From: Perkinsus marinus ATCC 50983
Lineage: Eukaryota > Perkinsozoa > Perkinsida > Perkinsidae
Assembly: GCF_000006405.1 (NCBI RefSeq)
Contig: NW_003214659.1
Span: 124,803-164,462 of the forward strand
Direction: 5' to 3'
Length of the DNA: 39,660 nucleotides
The notes beneath the pieces were generated by a model. The model was not told where the DNA came from and made no database searches. It saw nothing but the letters and a program-made list of their open reading frames with translations. Position numbers and translations under genes: made by a program. Positions 30,669 to 39,660 of the stretch are shown here, piece after piece (the stretch's first letter is position 1; every line of letters begins with the position of its first letter).

Positions 30669-32838
30669 ATGGCGACAGCAGTGTCCGCAGCGACCAAGGT
30701 CCCCACTAGTGCTCTTGGCAAGATCGTGGGAGTATCCGGGGGGAAGACCCAACAGGTCAGCTAAGGGCCCCTTCTATCTCTCTATGTGCCTCCTCCAGGT
30801 CCCCGAAGAGCCGACTGACCAGGAGATCGAGGACTATGCCTTATGGCTAGGTTTGGATAACGTGAAAGATCGTGACTTGTTCTGGATAGCTCGGCAAGTG
30901 AGAACTATGATGGAATTAGATTTCAGCAAGGTGTGGTATGTGGCCAGGCTTTGAGGACTCCCATACCTCACCCGTGGGTTCAATGTCAAACTGCTAGTGG
31001 TGATGTATTCTTTCACAATACCAAGACGAAGGAGAGCGTTTGGGATCATCCGTGAGGGTCTTTCCTCATAACCGGAGAAGCTCATGTTAAACTGCCTGCA
31101 GATATGATCAATACTACCAGCAAGCAGTTGAGCAGTATAAACGTGGGAAGATCTCTCGAGGCGAACTGGTGAGCACACACTGTCTACTACTATTACCCTA
31201 TAGTCCTTGTTCAGTCGGCCAGTGTGTCGCAGTCATGGTTATTCTCTACGACGGACCAACGATCATCGGCCCAAGTTAGTCCCGAGGTGGCTAAAGGGCA
31301 GAAGGAGAGCTCGACTGTCCACAGCGCTGCAGGTAAGCTCGTACAGTGGGAATAAGGGACCGGACGTTTCAGCGCAGACAACTCCCCATCGCGTATCGTC
31401 CCTGATGATATTGAGCTACCGGATGAGCGTGTTGTTGAAGCAGTTGGTCCGATGCCTTCTAGCATACTAGTCACCGACAGGTATGTAACGTTTTGAATAG
31501 CCGTCGAGTCCAGTTGTAGTACTAGGGCACGAGAGGTTGGTGTAAAACGCGCGTGCAGTGATTGGCCTCGCTGTAATAGGGTAGAGAACTATTACGCAAT
31601 ATGCTGAATATACGACGGACTGAACAAGACTGAGATAATGCTTTAGCACGGAAGTATACTTCTGCGATATAGTATCGTAGTGGTCGCTATTGTGCACCTA
31701 TCTTTCCTCAGGGTAGCCGAAGATGAACTCGCTGAGGATGCTCCTGTGGGTGAGTATTTTGCCAATCCTGAGTCATTTTATATTGATCGATGTCGTATCA
31801 GGAGTGGACGATATGCTTGAGGGAGCTTCTCCGAATGAACCTGACTCTGCCGATGCAGATGCTATTGAGTAGGAGGAAGGATGAGGAGGGGTTGACGGTT
31901 CCTCTCAGGGTTAGCTCAGCTAAAGAGCTCTTCGAGCCGCCCCCTCGCAGTATAGAGGCTGCTTACGCCGAGCTCGCCGAGTTGAGATCGAGAATAGTGG
32001 AAATGGAAAGAGAAAAGGAGAGGGCAGAGAATGACCTCAGAGGTGATGCAAAATGGGGAGGGCTGCATACTATGCGAGCAGTAGCTTTTGTCAATGGTTG
32101 TGATATTGAGCTCGGTCGGAAGTGATGCGAGTTTCGCAAGTTCACGGCCCCTAGTGTAAGGGCTGATGTATCTTGCGTGTTTCGTCACAATTGTGGTATC
32201 GTTAGTTGGAGTGATGTTGGTTTGTATTGGTATTTCACAGATTCTGAAATTCATCGCGAAGCGATGCAAAAAGATCACGACGCTGCAGCAGAGGCACTTA
32301 GATTAGCCGAGGAGGCGAGGGATGCCGCGGTTGCTGAGCTAGAGGAGGCCAAGGAGGAGCTTATGAGAGAGAAAGAGGTGGTGAAGCGATGGCACGCTGG
32401 CTTCCCTGACATCAGAGTAGTTGCTAACATCTCTGTCGTGATATTGCGAACGCGTGGCGGCATGCGATTTTTACTGTTGGGGTGTGAATGAGTCTAGGTC
32501 TGATGTCAGGCACGAGAGAAAGCAGAAACTGAGTTTAATGCTCAAGAGGATAGCAATAAAATCATCGTTGAGGAGCTCACTGAACAGCTAGGGGAGACTC
32601 AGTCGAAATCGGAGTACTTGGACGGAGTCATCGCGACACAAGTAGGATGTTGTGGGGGAGTGGTATGTGATGCATAATATTTGTGTTGTAGACCAGCGAG
32701 ATAGAAATGCTCCGAGAGCGTCTGAAAGACGGGCGAGAGAAGGTACTGGTGCTTGCTGAGGAAGATGCGGCACAGCGGAAATTGTTGGTGGAAAAAGATA
32801 TGGAAGTTGTTAATCTCAACCGAGCCCTAGCGTCGTAA
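30669..32838 (+). CDS. CEP164-like WW-domain and coiled-coil protein, 12 exons
   Basis: Probable basal-body/cilium protein. Exons: 30669-30755, 30799-30897, 30927-31051, 31102-31168, 31215-31332, 31378-31480, 31712-31749, 31802-31868, 31909-32042, 32241-32377, 32510-32641, 32692-32838; 417 residues, phases all agree. The N terminus matches the CEP164 pattern: PTDQEIEDYALWLGLD, then DLFWIARQGV, then a WW domain (PHPWVQC, GDVFFHNTKTKESVWDHP) and a YDQYYQQAV helix. After a Ser-rich and acidic linker come three exons of heptad-like charged helix (coiled coil). In animals the CEP164 N terminus recruits TTBK2 at distal appendages. This protein is far shorter than human CEP164 (about 1460). A TC|GTAAGA donor overlapping the stop could splice on to an exon at 33369. 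Confidence 0.72.
30898..30926 (+). other. 29-nt spliceosomal intron
   Basis: GTGAGA at the 5' end and TTTCAG at the 3' end. Removing exactly these 29 nt joins DLFWIARQ to QGVVCGQ in phase and restores the CEP164-type spacing to the WW domain; reading through gives a stop within about 20 codons. Confidence 0.65.
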
Positions 32839-33259
32839 GATCCACAGCATAGTGTTTGCTGATTTTGGTGTATTTTAACTTGGGGAAAAACACAGAAATT
32901 CTACTAGGGGGAATTTGAGGGAAATCTCATCTCTTTGATGCCCCTCAATTTTTCCCCAGGAAGGAGGTATAGATGTAAAATTGTTGTATGTCTACTAGCA
33001 TAGCATAGCCCTTTGCAGTGATACGACATAAGATGTATCTAGTATAAACTAGGTCTTCTCGGAGAAGGGGCGGAGCTCGGCATCCGGGTTCGATTCCCAT
33101 GCCGGGCGTTTTTCTGCAAAAATATGTTTTTTGCACGGAAATCTACATGGTCCAAGCGGAACCCTAATTTCGTATTTTTCCTAGTATCCCGAGAGCGAGA
33201 GCTATCGAATGGTGTATAGCATGTGATCATAACCTCTCTAGATCGAGCTGGATAATTTG

Positions 33260-33278
33260 TACGCACGCACGCACGCAC
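33260..33278. repeat. (ACGC)n microsatellite
   Basis: Four and a half tandem ACGC units just upstream of a GCTCC/GCTTC-rich patch. Confidence 0.85.
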
Positions 33279-33368
33279 AAAGTGTTAGTAAAGTGAGAGA
33301 ATACGCTCCGCTCGCTTCGCTCGCTCCGCAATTCTAAATTCTGTTATGTTCGTCTACCTCATTTTCAG

Positions 33369-33555
33369 AATGCGGCAGCAGATGCACGTTGAGAGTAGAA
33401 GGTCTACATTCAGCAAGTTATGCGGTAGAGCTCCGAGGAACGTGGGTGACACAGTCCTCCATGAAGACCTCAGCGCCTCTGTTGATGCCCCCGAACAGAA
33501 CGAGTATTATGCTTATAGATTGCATGGTTGTTCAATGAGTTGTCAGGCTCTTTGA
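33369..33555 (+). CDS. Possible extra 3' exon of the CEP164-like gene or a small separate gene
   Basis: Preceded by a good acceptor (CTCATTTTCAG) and open for 61 codons to TGA. It would join in phase to the donor overlapping the CEP164-like stop codon (32835), after an intron of about 530 nt. The content (RRSTFSKLCGRAPRN, HEDLSASVDAPEQNEYY) is not recognised. Read as its own gene it would start at the ATG at 33370. Confidence 0.35.
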
Positions 33556-34322
33556 CCAGCTCTTGAACGGTGTTCTCGCGCTGCCTCTGCGGATCGCCGA
33601 CGAGTCGAAGAATTGAAGCTGACGTGACAATTAATTGCATAGAGAAGTATTGAGTGTGATGTGTTGACCATGAGAGATAGTATTCATTGGTCCTAGTGAT
33701 GATACTAAAATGTTGTGTTGTGGTATGTGAAAAAAAACAGGTTGGTCGTCCCCAGGCACTTTGGTTGATTTTCACGATAGTATTGAAAAGGGTAGAAGAG
33801 TCGATGTGCACTTCAGAGGGATGAGCTTTAATAATTGAGAATGGCGTGGTAGATAACATTTTAATGTTAGGCGTTACTTTTAACATTTCTCGTAGAAGTC
33901 GACATTAGGACTATTACATACGGCTACACCTGTTGAGTTCTCAAGACACATACTAGAGTGCAAAAACCGAATAATCATGAACGTGTTTCATGCAATTGTC
34001 GTGCAATTTGACAATCGTTTTTTCAGAGATTTTCCGCCGTGCGTGAGCAGTCGTTTTTTACTCTATATGCGTTGCTATGCTGTATCAGTCGATATTCATC
34101 CTACTAAGCATTGTATCGAAACTGATATTATATGAGGTGATTCGATTCGTCGTTATGGTCAGTCTAGTGTTATGATAACAATCATTGGTAGCAGTCTTAA
34201 TGATAACACTGTTATCAATCTATAGGGAACTATGGTGGCATTTTTTTAATATAGGCAACGCTCAGCATCTGAGGTTAAGTTCTATGTGTGTTAGGTTTTT
34301 ATTCAATCTTTGTAAAACTTCG

Positions 34323-37300
34323 ATGGGCTCATTATTCAGCAGATGGAGACCAGTAGAGACGCGTGAGGAAGAGGAAGAGGAGGAGGAGGACCACAGCATA
34401 GAGATGGTAATACACTCTAGGGCGTCGAACCGTGAAATTGTAGGGGGACACTTCGTTCGAAGTATCTGTTGACATGCCGGGTGCTCGAATCGCCAGGAAA
34501 ATGGTATCGTTTTAGTGTAGCAATTTTAGCATGTATATATGCACTACCTGGTGGAGGCTGAGCTCATCTGTTTTGTTAGACCACTCCAGAGGTGGAAGAG
34601 GAAGAATCCGATGAGGAAAAGATGCAACGATTGAAGACTCGGTGGCATCGGAAACGACAGTGTCAAACTGAGGAGGATCTCAGTGACTTGTTAGAATTCG
34701 TGCGCAGTGGTAATGAAGTTCGGCAGATTTCAACATAGTAGGTTCTCTCTGTAGGGTCATCGGCAATCGACTGGCAGTGGCTCCTCACTGAGTGGTGTCG
34801 AAACTTATCTTTCATGACTGCTGATGGTAACGTGAACAGCGCAGTGATGAATTCCGTGGAGGAGGTGTTGGAGGCAGCACCAGATGCTGCGGCTGAGGCG
34901 ACTGGCAAGAAATTAGCTCAGCGACTGCGGCTATATAAGTTGCTTACCAATGGTAGTAGTCTATGCTTAGCCGTGAACATAGCATGACGATCAGGAGAGT
35001 CCCCGCCTCTCTCGAGAGTACTGCCTTGGAAGGAGTTGTGTTCCATGACCGACGCCGGTGTTTGTGTTTTTCTGGCTGCTGGTCAAGAGTTAGAAGCCTT
35101 GGCGCAGGTGAGCGCTCCGGGGAGGTGACCACTCACTGGTTCTCAGACTATCACACCTTCTGTGTCTCGTGCGAACTGGTGGTCCATATGCAACGCCTAT
35201 CCACTGTGGCAAGGCTCTATGAAGCCGATGTCGCTAGTCAGTGTGCTCATGCCCTCGGCTGTGAAGGGCTGTCGGGTAGTAGTGCTGGACTGTCTGGGGT
35301 CGTTGTGAGCTCGTTGTAGGTTTCGCCGCCATCTCGAGAGTCATGCGTTGCGTTTTACTTGTATCGGGCGTGGGCCCAAGTCCACTATGCTGGGCAACAC
35401 GGGGCCGCCTTGGAGACCCTAGCAATAGGAGTAAGGCTGCTGATGGGCCAACAGGTAGGGAGGGAGCGGTCGGCTGGGGGGAGGTTTCTTTGCTCAGATA
35501 CCATCCCGGCCTCAACAGCTGAGTCTTCCCACGAAGCTTCGGGCCCCTCCGGGCCCTATGGAGGCCCTCCTTTATGGATTATATAAACTCATAGCCCAGC
35601 ATGCACTACAAGTGTCCGTCTATGGTCAGGAAGTGCCATCATTCGAGGAGTGGATGGGCCTGAGTGACTCCCAGCGTATTGCGAGGGTGATAGAAGCTTC
35701 GAAACCGGGGAGTACTGGGAAGGAACTTTTCGAACAAGCGTTGCCTTGCGATATTCCGCCGATCCCCGCCCCCAATGCAGATGTGATCAGCGCAGTCTAC
35801 GGTTCATCACCGGACGCGCTGCCATCAGGTCTGTTGGAGGCCTGTGCATCGACAGTGGCGGTCCCTATCGACTCTAGCGTGATGGAGTATCTTGAGGCCC
35901 GAATTGAATCCACTCGAGATCCTGAGGAGGCAGCTGAGGTTGTCCATCGGGTCGCAGATGTGGTGTGTGCCTCTAACCCCACTTTGAAGCCCCAGGACAG
36001 GATCATCCGCTCAACGGCTCGGCTAGTACAGTTCGCCGTAAATAGTGTTTATAACAGTCGCTATGCCCCGGCGGTGGCAGTTCACGCGTATGTATCTAAT
36101 ATTTACCAATCGTTGCCAACGAGCGGCGCGGGTATCCCCCGAGGGGTTAAAGAGGAGGCGTGGACGAAGCTGATGGCAAGGGCCGATCGTCTGGATGCTC
36201 ATACGACTTGTGCTGAACTCATGGACTCTAACTTTAACGTGGTGTGTTCTCGTGTTACTTTCCGCTTTATGGAAGTCTGCAGCGGCGGTACGGCTTCCAT
36301 GACTATCGCAGAGAAGGAGTACGCGAGTCGGCTGATTGATGGTATGGTCATGGAGGCTGGCTCGAAGCCTCGGAGTGAGCTCTTCTGGCAACGCCTCCTC
36401 GACATACTCCTGTACATTGTCAAGCATGCCCTATGTGAGGCTGTTGAAATATCGCAGGTTTACGGTGCATTTTGTGACCAACTCGTGGGTCAAGACAGTT
36501 TGCCTGAGGCGCTATCGTGGGCGGTTGGAAAATGGCGTCACGAGAGCGGCGAGGTTGACGACTGGGTTGCCGAGGCGGCCATCAGAGCCATTGACTCAGC
36601 AGATGCCTTGCGGTATGACATTGGTATCGAACGAGCCCGACGGCTGTTGAAGCTTGGTGAAACTTCGCGCGCCCGGAAATTGTCAGGGCTGCTGGACATA
36701 TGTGCGTTGGTTTTCGACCTGTTATCGTATAGGGAGTACATTGGGGGGAAGTTGGTCGGGCAAGCGGTGAACGTCGTGTTGAAGGCGACAGCACCGAATG
36801 CTCGGGCTTCCTTCCGAGACTTTGCGTTTTCTACTCCTCATGATATCAGAATGCTTCTGGCCACTCACACTCCTGACGAGGCAGCTTTCAAGTTGCTCAA
36901 TGCAGTAGTGGCTTATAATTCTCAATCGTTGGGCAACAGTGAGGGCCTGAGGGAACTTAGTGAGAGTATTAGTTATGGATCTTGGTCTCGAGCGGGTCTG
37001 TTGCTGGTGTGTCAATATAGCTTATCGGATGGCCGGCTTGCTGAGGCGGTAGAGTATATTGAACAGCTCCAGGCGGCTGGGTATGGCAATTGTTGGCGAC
37101 TCGCTGCTGCTGTTATTCAAAGTGGTGGAGTTGTGGAGAGCGATGAGTTCAAGAACATGAGTAGGATGATCGCTGATGGCGCCACGACGTGCAGCGAGGA
37201 TGATGTTTTTGATGTTATTGAGGCAGTGAGAGTGACAAGCCAATATTTGAAGTCGGAAGCTGGCATTAGTTTGCCGTTACTCTCGGATGACGCGGAATGG

Positions 37301-38782
37301 GCGGAGACTATTCCGGATTGGCCACCGAAGAACTTCCAGGATCTCAAGGTTGACTACACCCTCCCAGGTTCGATCCTCGGTGGGGGCATTTTTTCACAGG
37401 AGGGCTGTGACGTGTCTCGACTAAGGGATCTGTGTACGACAGTGAGGGATATGCCACAGAGTTCAGTCTTATCGGAATACTCGATATCACGGGACGGTCC
37501 CATCGTGGACGCCGCCATAGGCCTCCTTGCTGACGATATAGAGATTGCTGGTATGTTACTAAGGCTTGGGTCTCGTCCTGTGGAGGTTGATGATAAGCTA
37601 CTGTGTCCAGTTCTGAACAACGATGTGATCTCACTCACTGACAAAAGACGCGTAGTGGCTTTCGTGAAGTCACTTAGTGTTCCGGGATCTCCACGAGCAG
37701 TTAGGCTGGAGCTCATCGTGAAGTTACTAGAGCGTTGTGTACCGTTGAAGGCCGAATACCGCTACCTCTCGGTTGCCCATCTGGCAGGGGATGAGGACTA
37801 TCGGGAGGCTGTACTGTTGCGGATATCACGCCAAAGGGCGGCTGCTCATCGCGAGGGTCTAGGGGTCAGCGGTGAACTCCAGAGGGCGCTGGCTGTGCTG
37901 GCCCAGCTTGATGGTGACGATGAGATCCCTGATGATTCTGACTCGGAGTTTTGCGATGATGTGAGCACTCCGTCAGGCAGTGGGGACTGGGAAGGGATGC
38001 TGGACGGCAACGAGGAGGACCTTGTGGCACGACTTGACGACCCTGAATTCATAGAAAAAGTCGCTGGCAATAGCAACAGTATAGGGAGCAACCATCGTAA
38101 TTATAACAGGACCGTTGCGGTGTTGGCTTTGGAACAGTTGTGTACTCTTCTTACTACTGATATTGGTGATACTACTTGTGACGGTGCTGCGATGAGACTC
38201 CTTTCGAAGTGTATCGAGCTGCCAGATTTGCTCGAGGACAGGCTTAAAGCAACGATCGCCGAGTTGGCATCGAGGGAAACCCACAGGCGCGAGGATGAGG
38301 AGAAGTTGTTGAACCGGTATTTCTTGGCGAGGAAATTACTGGATATAGTCGTTTGTGGCGGAGGTCAGCTGACGGAGACATTGGTGCGGTTGCACGCGTT
38401 GCTGCCAGGCCTCAACGTGAGGCGGCTGCCCTTGAGCGCTGAGAGCGTGCTGGAGGAATGCAGGGGGTCTCTATCGGTGGTGGCGGAAATCTGTGTTGTA
38501 GTCGATGGCGTCATCGGGCTGGGGTTCGAGGCTACCCAGCTGGCTGACCTGGCCCTCCGGCAGAAGAGTGTCTTCGAAAAGATCCCTGCATTGTTGAGGC
38601 CCTACTTGAGTGGTCAGTTGGGAGAAGACAGCGCGGAGGCATCGCTGGGGGAAAACGATTGGGACTTTGACGAAGTCGGGAACGATGGTGGTTGGGACGA
38701 CGAGGTGAGGGAGAAACCTGATGAGGTCGGTGGTGACGATGAAAGTATCTTTGCGGACGACCCCGATGGTTGGGACTTCTAG
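34323..38782 (+). CDS. Sec39/NBAS-like subunit of the ER tethering (Dsl1/NRZ) complex, 7 exons
   Basis: Likely acts in COPI vesicle tethering at the ER. Exons: 34323-34406, 34580-34709, 34755-34952, 34995-35107, 35147-35275, 35341-35454, 35519-38782; 1343 residues, phases agree. The start MGSLFSR fits N-myristoylation (Gly2, Ser6), followed by an acidic run. Exons 3-5 are hydrophobic/beta-like and may be remnants of the NBAS N-terminal propeller. Most of the large exon is alpha-helical solenoid; the block around LAEAVEYIEQLQAAGYGNCWRL with the following helix pair resembles the Sec39 domain of NBAS. The last 45 residues are highly acidic with three W-D motifs (NDWDFD, GGWDDE, DGWDF at the end), as in Dsl1 segments that bind delta-COP. 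The family call rests on pattern memory, so treat it as probable, not proven. The ATG at 35558 is internal: the exon is open and spliced 39 nt before it. Confidence 0.55.
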
Positions 38783-39660
38783 TTGTGTTGATCAACAGCA
38801 CACTCCACCGTTGTTGTCGAGATCGGTGTTGCTTCCTGTGATAGTATTTCTAACGTGGTTTCATACTGGCATCATCAAGGGTTGGTCATTGTGTTGAGTG
38901 TCTGTGGGAATAAGCTTTGCCCGTCTTATTCGATCGGTCTCGACACCGTAGTCTGGAAAGTCGTTCAATAGAGTCATTCAATCGTCAGTGATTCGTAGTG
39001 GGACCTCGTGTTTTAAATGGGCATGATGAACATAGCAATACTGAGGAGAGGTCTTTTACTGACCATCCATGGCTGTTATAATAGTAGTTTTCAATCTGAC
39101 CCTGTTACTCGACAACGAGACTGTTATAGTCTTCGTTCGGGAAAAAGAGCTGCCTTAGTGAAGTGACTCGAATGGTAGTGAATTCGAAGAAGTATCGTAG
39201 TTTTTATTTTACTACTATAGTAAAATATATGAACTTTGTGGTAGGTTAAATATGAGCTTCTTGTGATCGATTGGTTTCTGCTCTTCCTGTAAGTGGTTTT
39301 GGTTGTTAATCAAAGAACTGAAGCATGGGAGTTCATCGCGTGTTCATGTAACGAGACGTTCGGGAATAGATTCATTGCTTCATTTCTATTTTACAGTGTG
39401 TTCTTGTTTTATACTGTTCTTGTTATTACCCTCCGACCGGATGATAGACACATCGACAGTCTCGTTCCCTGTAGGGTCCTTAGGAGAGGAGGTTTTTGGT
39501 GGTGAGATTTATGGTCAGATGTTTGTGGCTTATCTGGCACGGGATCTTATTAGAATTGCCATGGTTATGGCAAGCCTGTACAATCTCTATTGCTCTAAGT
39601 GAGTCTGTCTACTGCAATTAATAGGAGTAGTCAAATGACGTATTGTAGAGAAGTCGTGAG
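38783..39660. other. 3' flank of the Sec39-like gene, no supported gene
   Basis: Only short frames occur. A perfect 10-bp inverted repeat with a 3-nt loop is at 39205-39227 (TATTTTACTA / TAGTAAAATA). The region is AT-rich towards the right edge. Confidence 0.5.

Larger units (their letters stand above)
32839..34322. other. Region between CEP164-like and Sec39-like genes
   Basis: Mostly without a supported gene. Visible items are an inverted repeat of a tRNA T-arm-like sequence (CGGCAT / ATGCCG around 33079-33105), an (ACGC)n microsatellite at 33260-33278, and a GCTCC/GCTTC-rich patch at 33304-33329. A possible exon (33369-33555) is listed separately. A minus-strand 138-codon frame (33470-33886) overlaps it and has no recognisable content. 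Confidence 0.45.

Noticed and set aside
33079-33105. tRNA gene suggested by GGGTTCGATTCCC
   Set aside because: The sequence resembles a T-arm, but the arms pair as one bulged hairpin (CGGCAT/ATGCCG) and no matching acceptor strand, D-arm or anticodon arm is found upstream.
33470-33886. Minus-strand 138-codon frame
   Set aside because: It has no recognisable motif, low-quality composition and overlaps a better plus-strand exon candidate; treated as chance.
35558-35560. ATG at 35558 as the start of the Sec39-like gene
   Set aside because: The exon is open 39 nt further up to a clear CAACAG acceptor, and six upstream exons join in phase.
39017-39165. Short plus-strand frame beginning MGMMNIAILRRG
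   Set aside because: About 48 codons with a vaguely signal-like start, no further support, in the 3' flank of another gene.
1-39660. Spliced-leader, rRNA, CRISPR or retroelement sequences
   Set aside because: I looked for the perkinsid/dinoflagellate spliced-leader string, 5S and snRNA hallmarks, spaced direct repeats and reverse-transcriptase motifs; none was found by eye.

Overview
The window is nuclear DNA of a protist. Genes lie close together on both strands, and many are broken up by GT-AG introns of mostly 42-66 nt. Gene content fits an alveolate of the Perkinsus type: a Mei2-type RRM protein, a class I aldolase, an ER Hsp70, an ankyrin-DHHC protein, a CEP164-like WW protein suggesting a flagellated stage, and two copies of a multi-pass membrane protein that reads like families I associate with dinoflagellates and their relatives. 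The species call is inference; no spliced leader or rRNA was found to settle it.

Layout. 1-523 (-) is the possible 5' part of an unknown gene running off the left edge. 1342-2514 (-) is a Mei2-like RNA-binding protein. 4123-5208 (+) is fructose-bisphosphate aldolase. 5209-6213 is a tail-to-tail gap full of short perfect hairpins. On the minus strand follow oligoribonuclease (6214-7237), a GT61 glycosyltransferase (7363-8733), CPSF2/CPSF100 in 21 exons (9382-14645), and two tandem paralogous membrane proteins, TM-B (14785-18069, 11 exons) and TM-A (18546-22670, 12 exons). 22923-24887 (+) is intronless BiP, divergent from TM-A. On the plus strand then come an IQ-motif protein (25129-26397), an ankyrin-DHHC S-acyltransferase (26554-29715), a CEP164-like WW/coiled-coil protein (30669-32838), and a large Sec39/NBAS-like tether subunit (34323-38782).

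Most multi-exon models were built by hand: splice sites were chosen so that reading phase is kept across every junction and the protein matches its family or paralog. The Orn, CPSF2, TM-A, TM-B, CEP164-like and Sec39-like models close in phase from start to stop; the ankyrin-DHHC model has one unresolved stretch.

The main discovery is in the intron-rich cluster at 9-22.4 kb. A dispersed AT-rich repeat of about 110-180 bp, with one end built on the palindrome CTCAGCTGAG, sits inside six defined introns of three genes plus one uncertain site. Introns without it are mostly about 50 nt; those with it are 208-409 nt. In addition, TM-A and TM-B align along most of their length yet share essentially no intron position. 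Together these suggest recent and continuing intron gain by an introner-like element.
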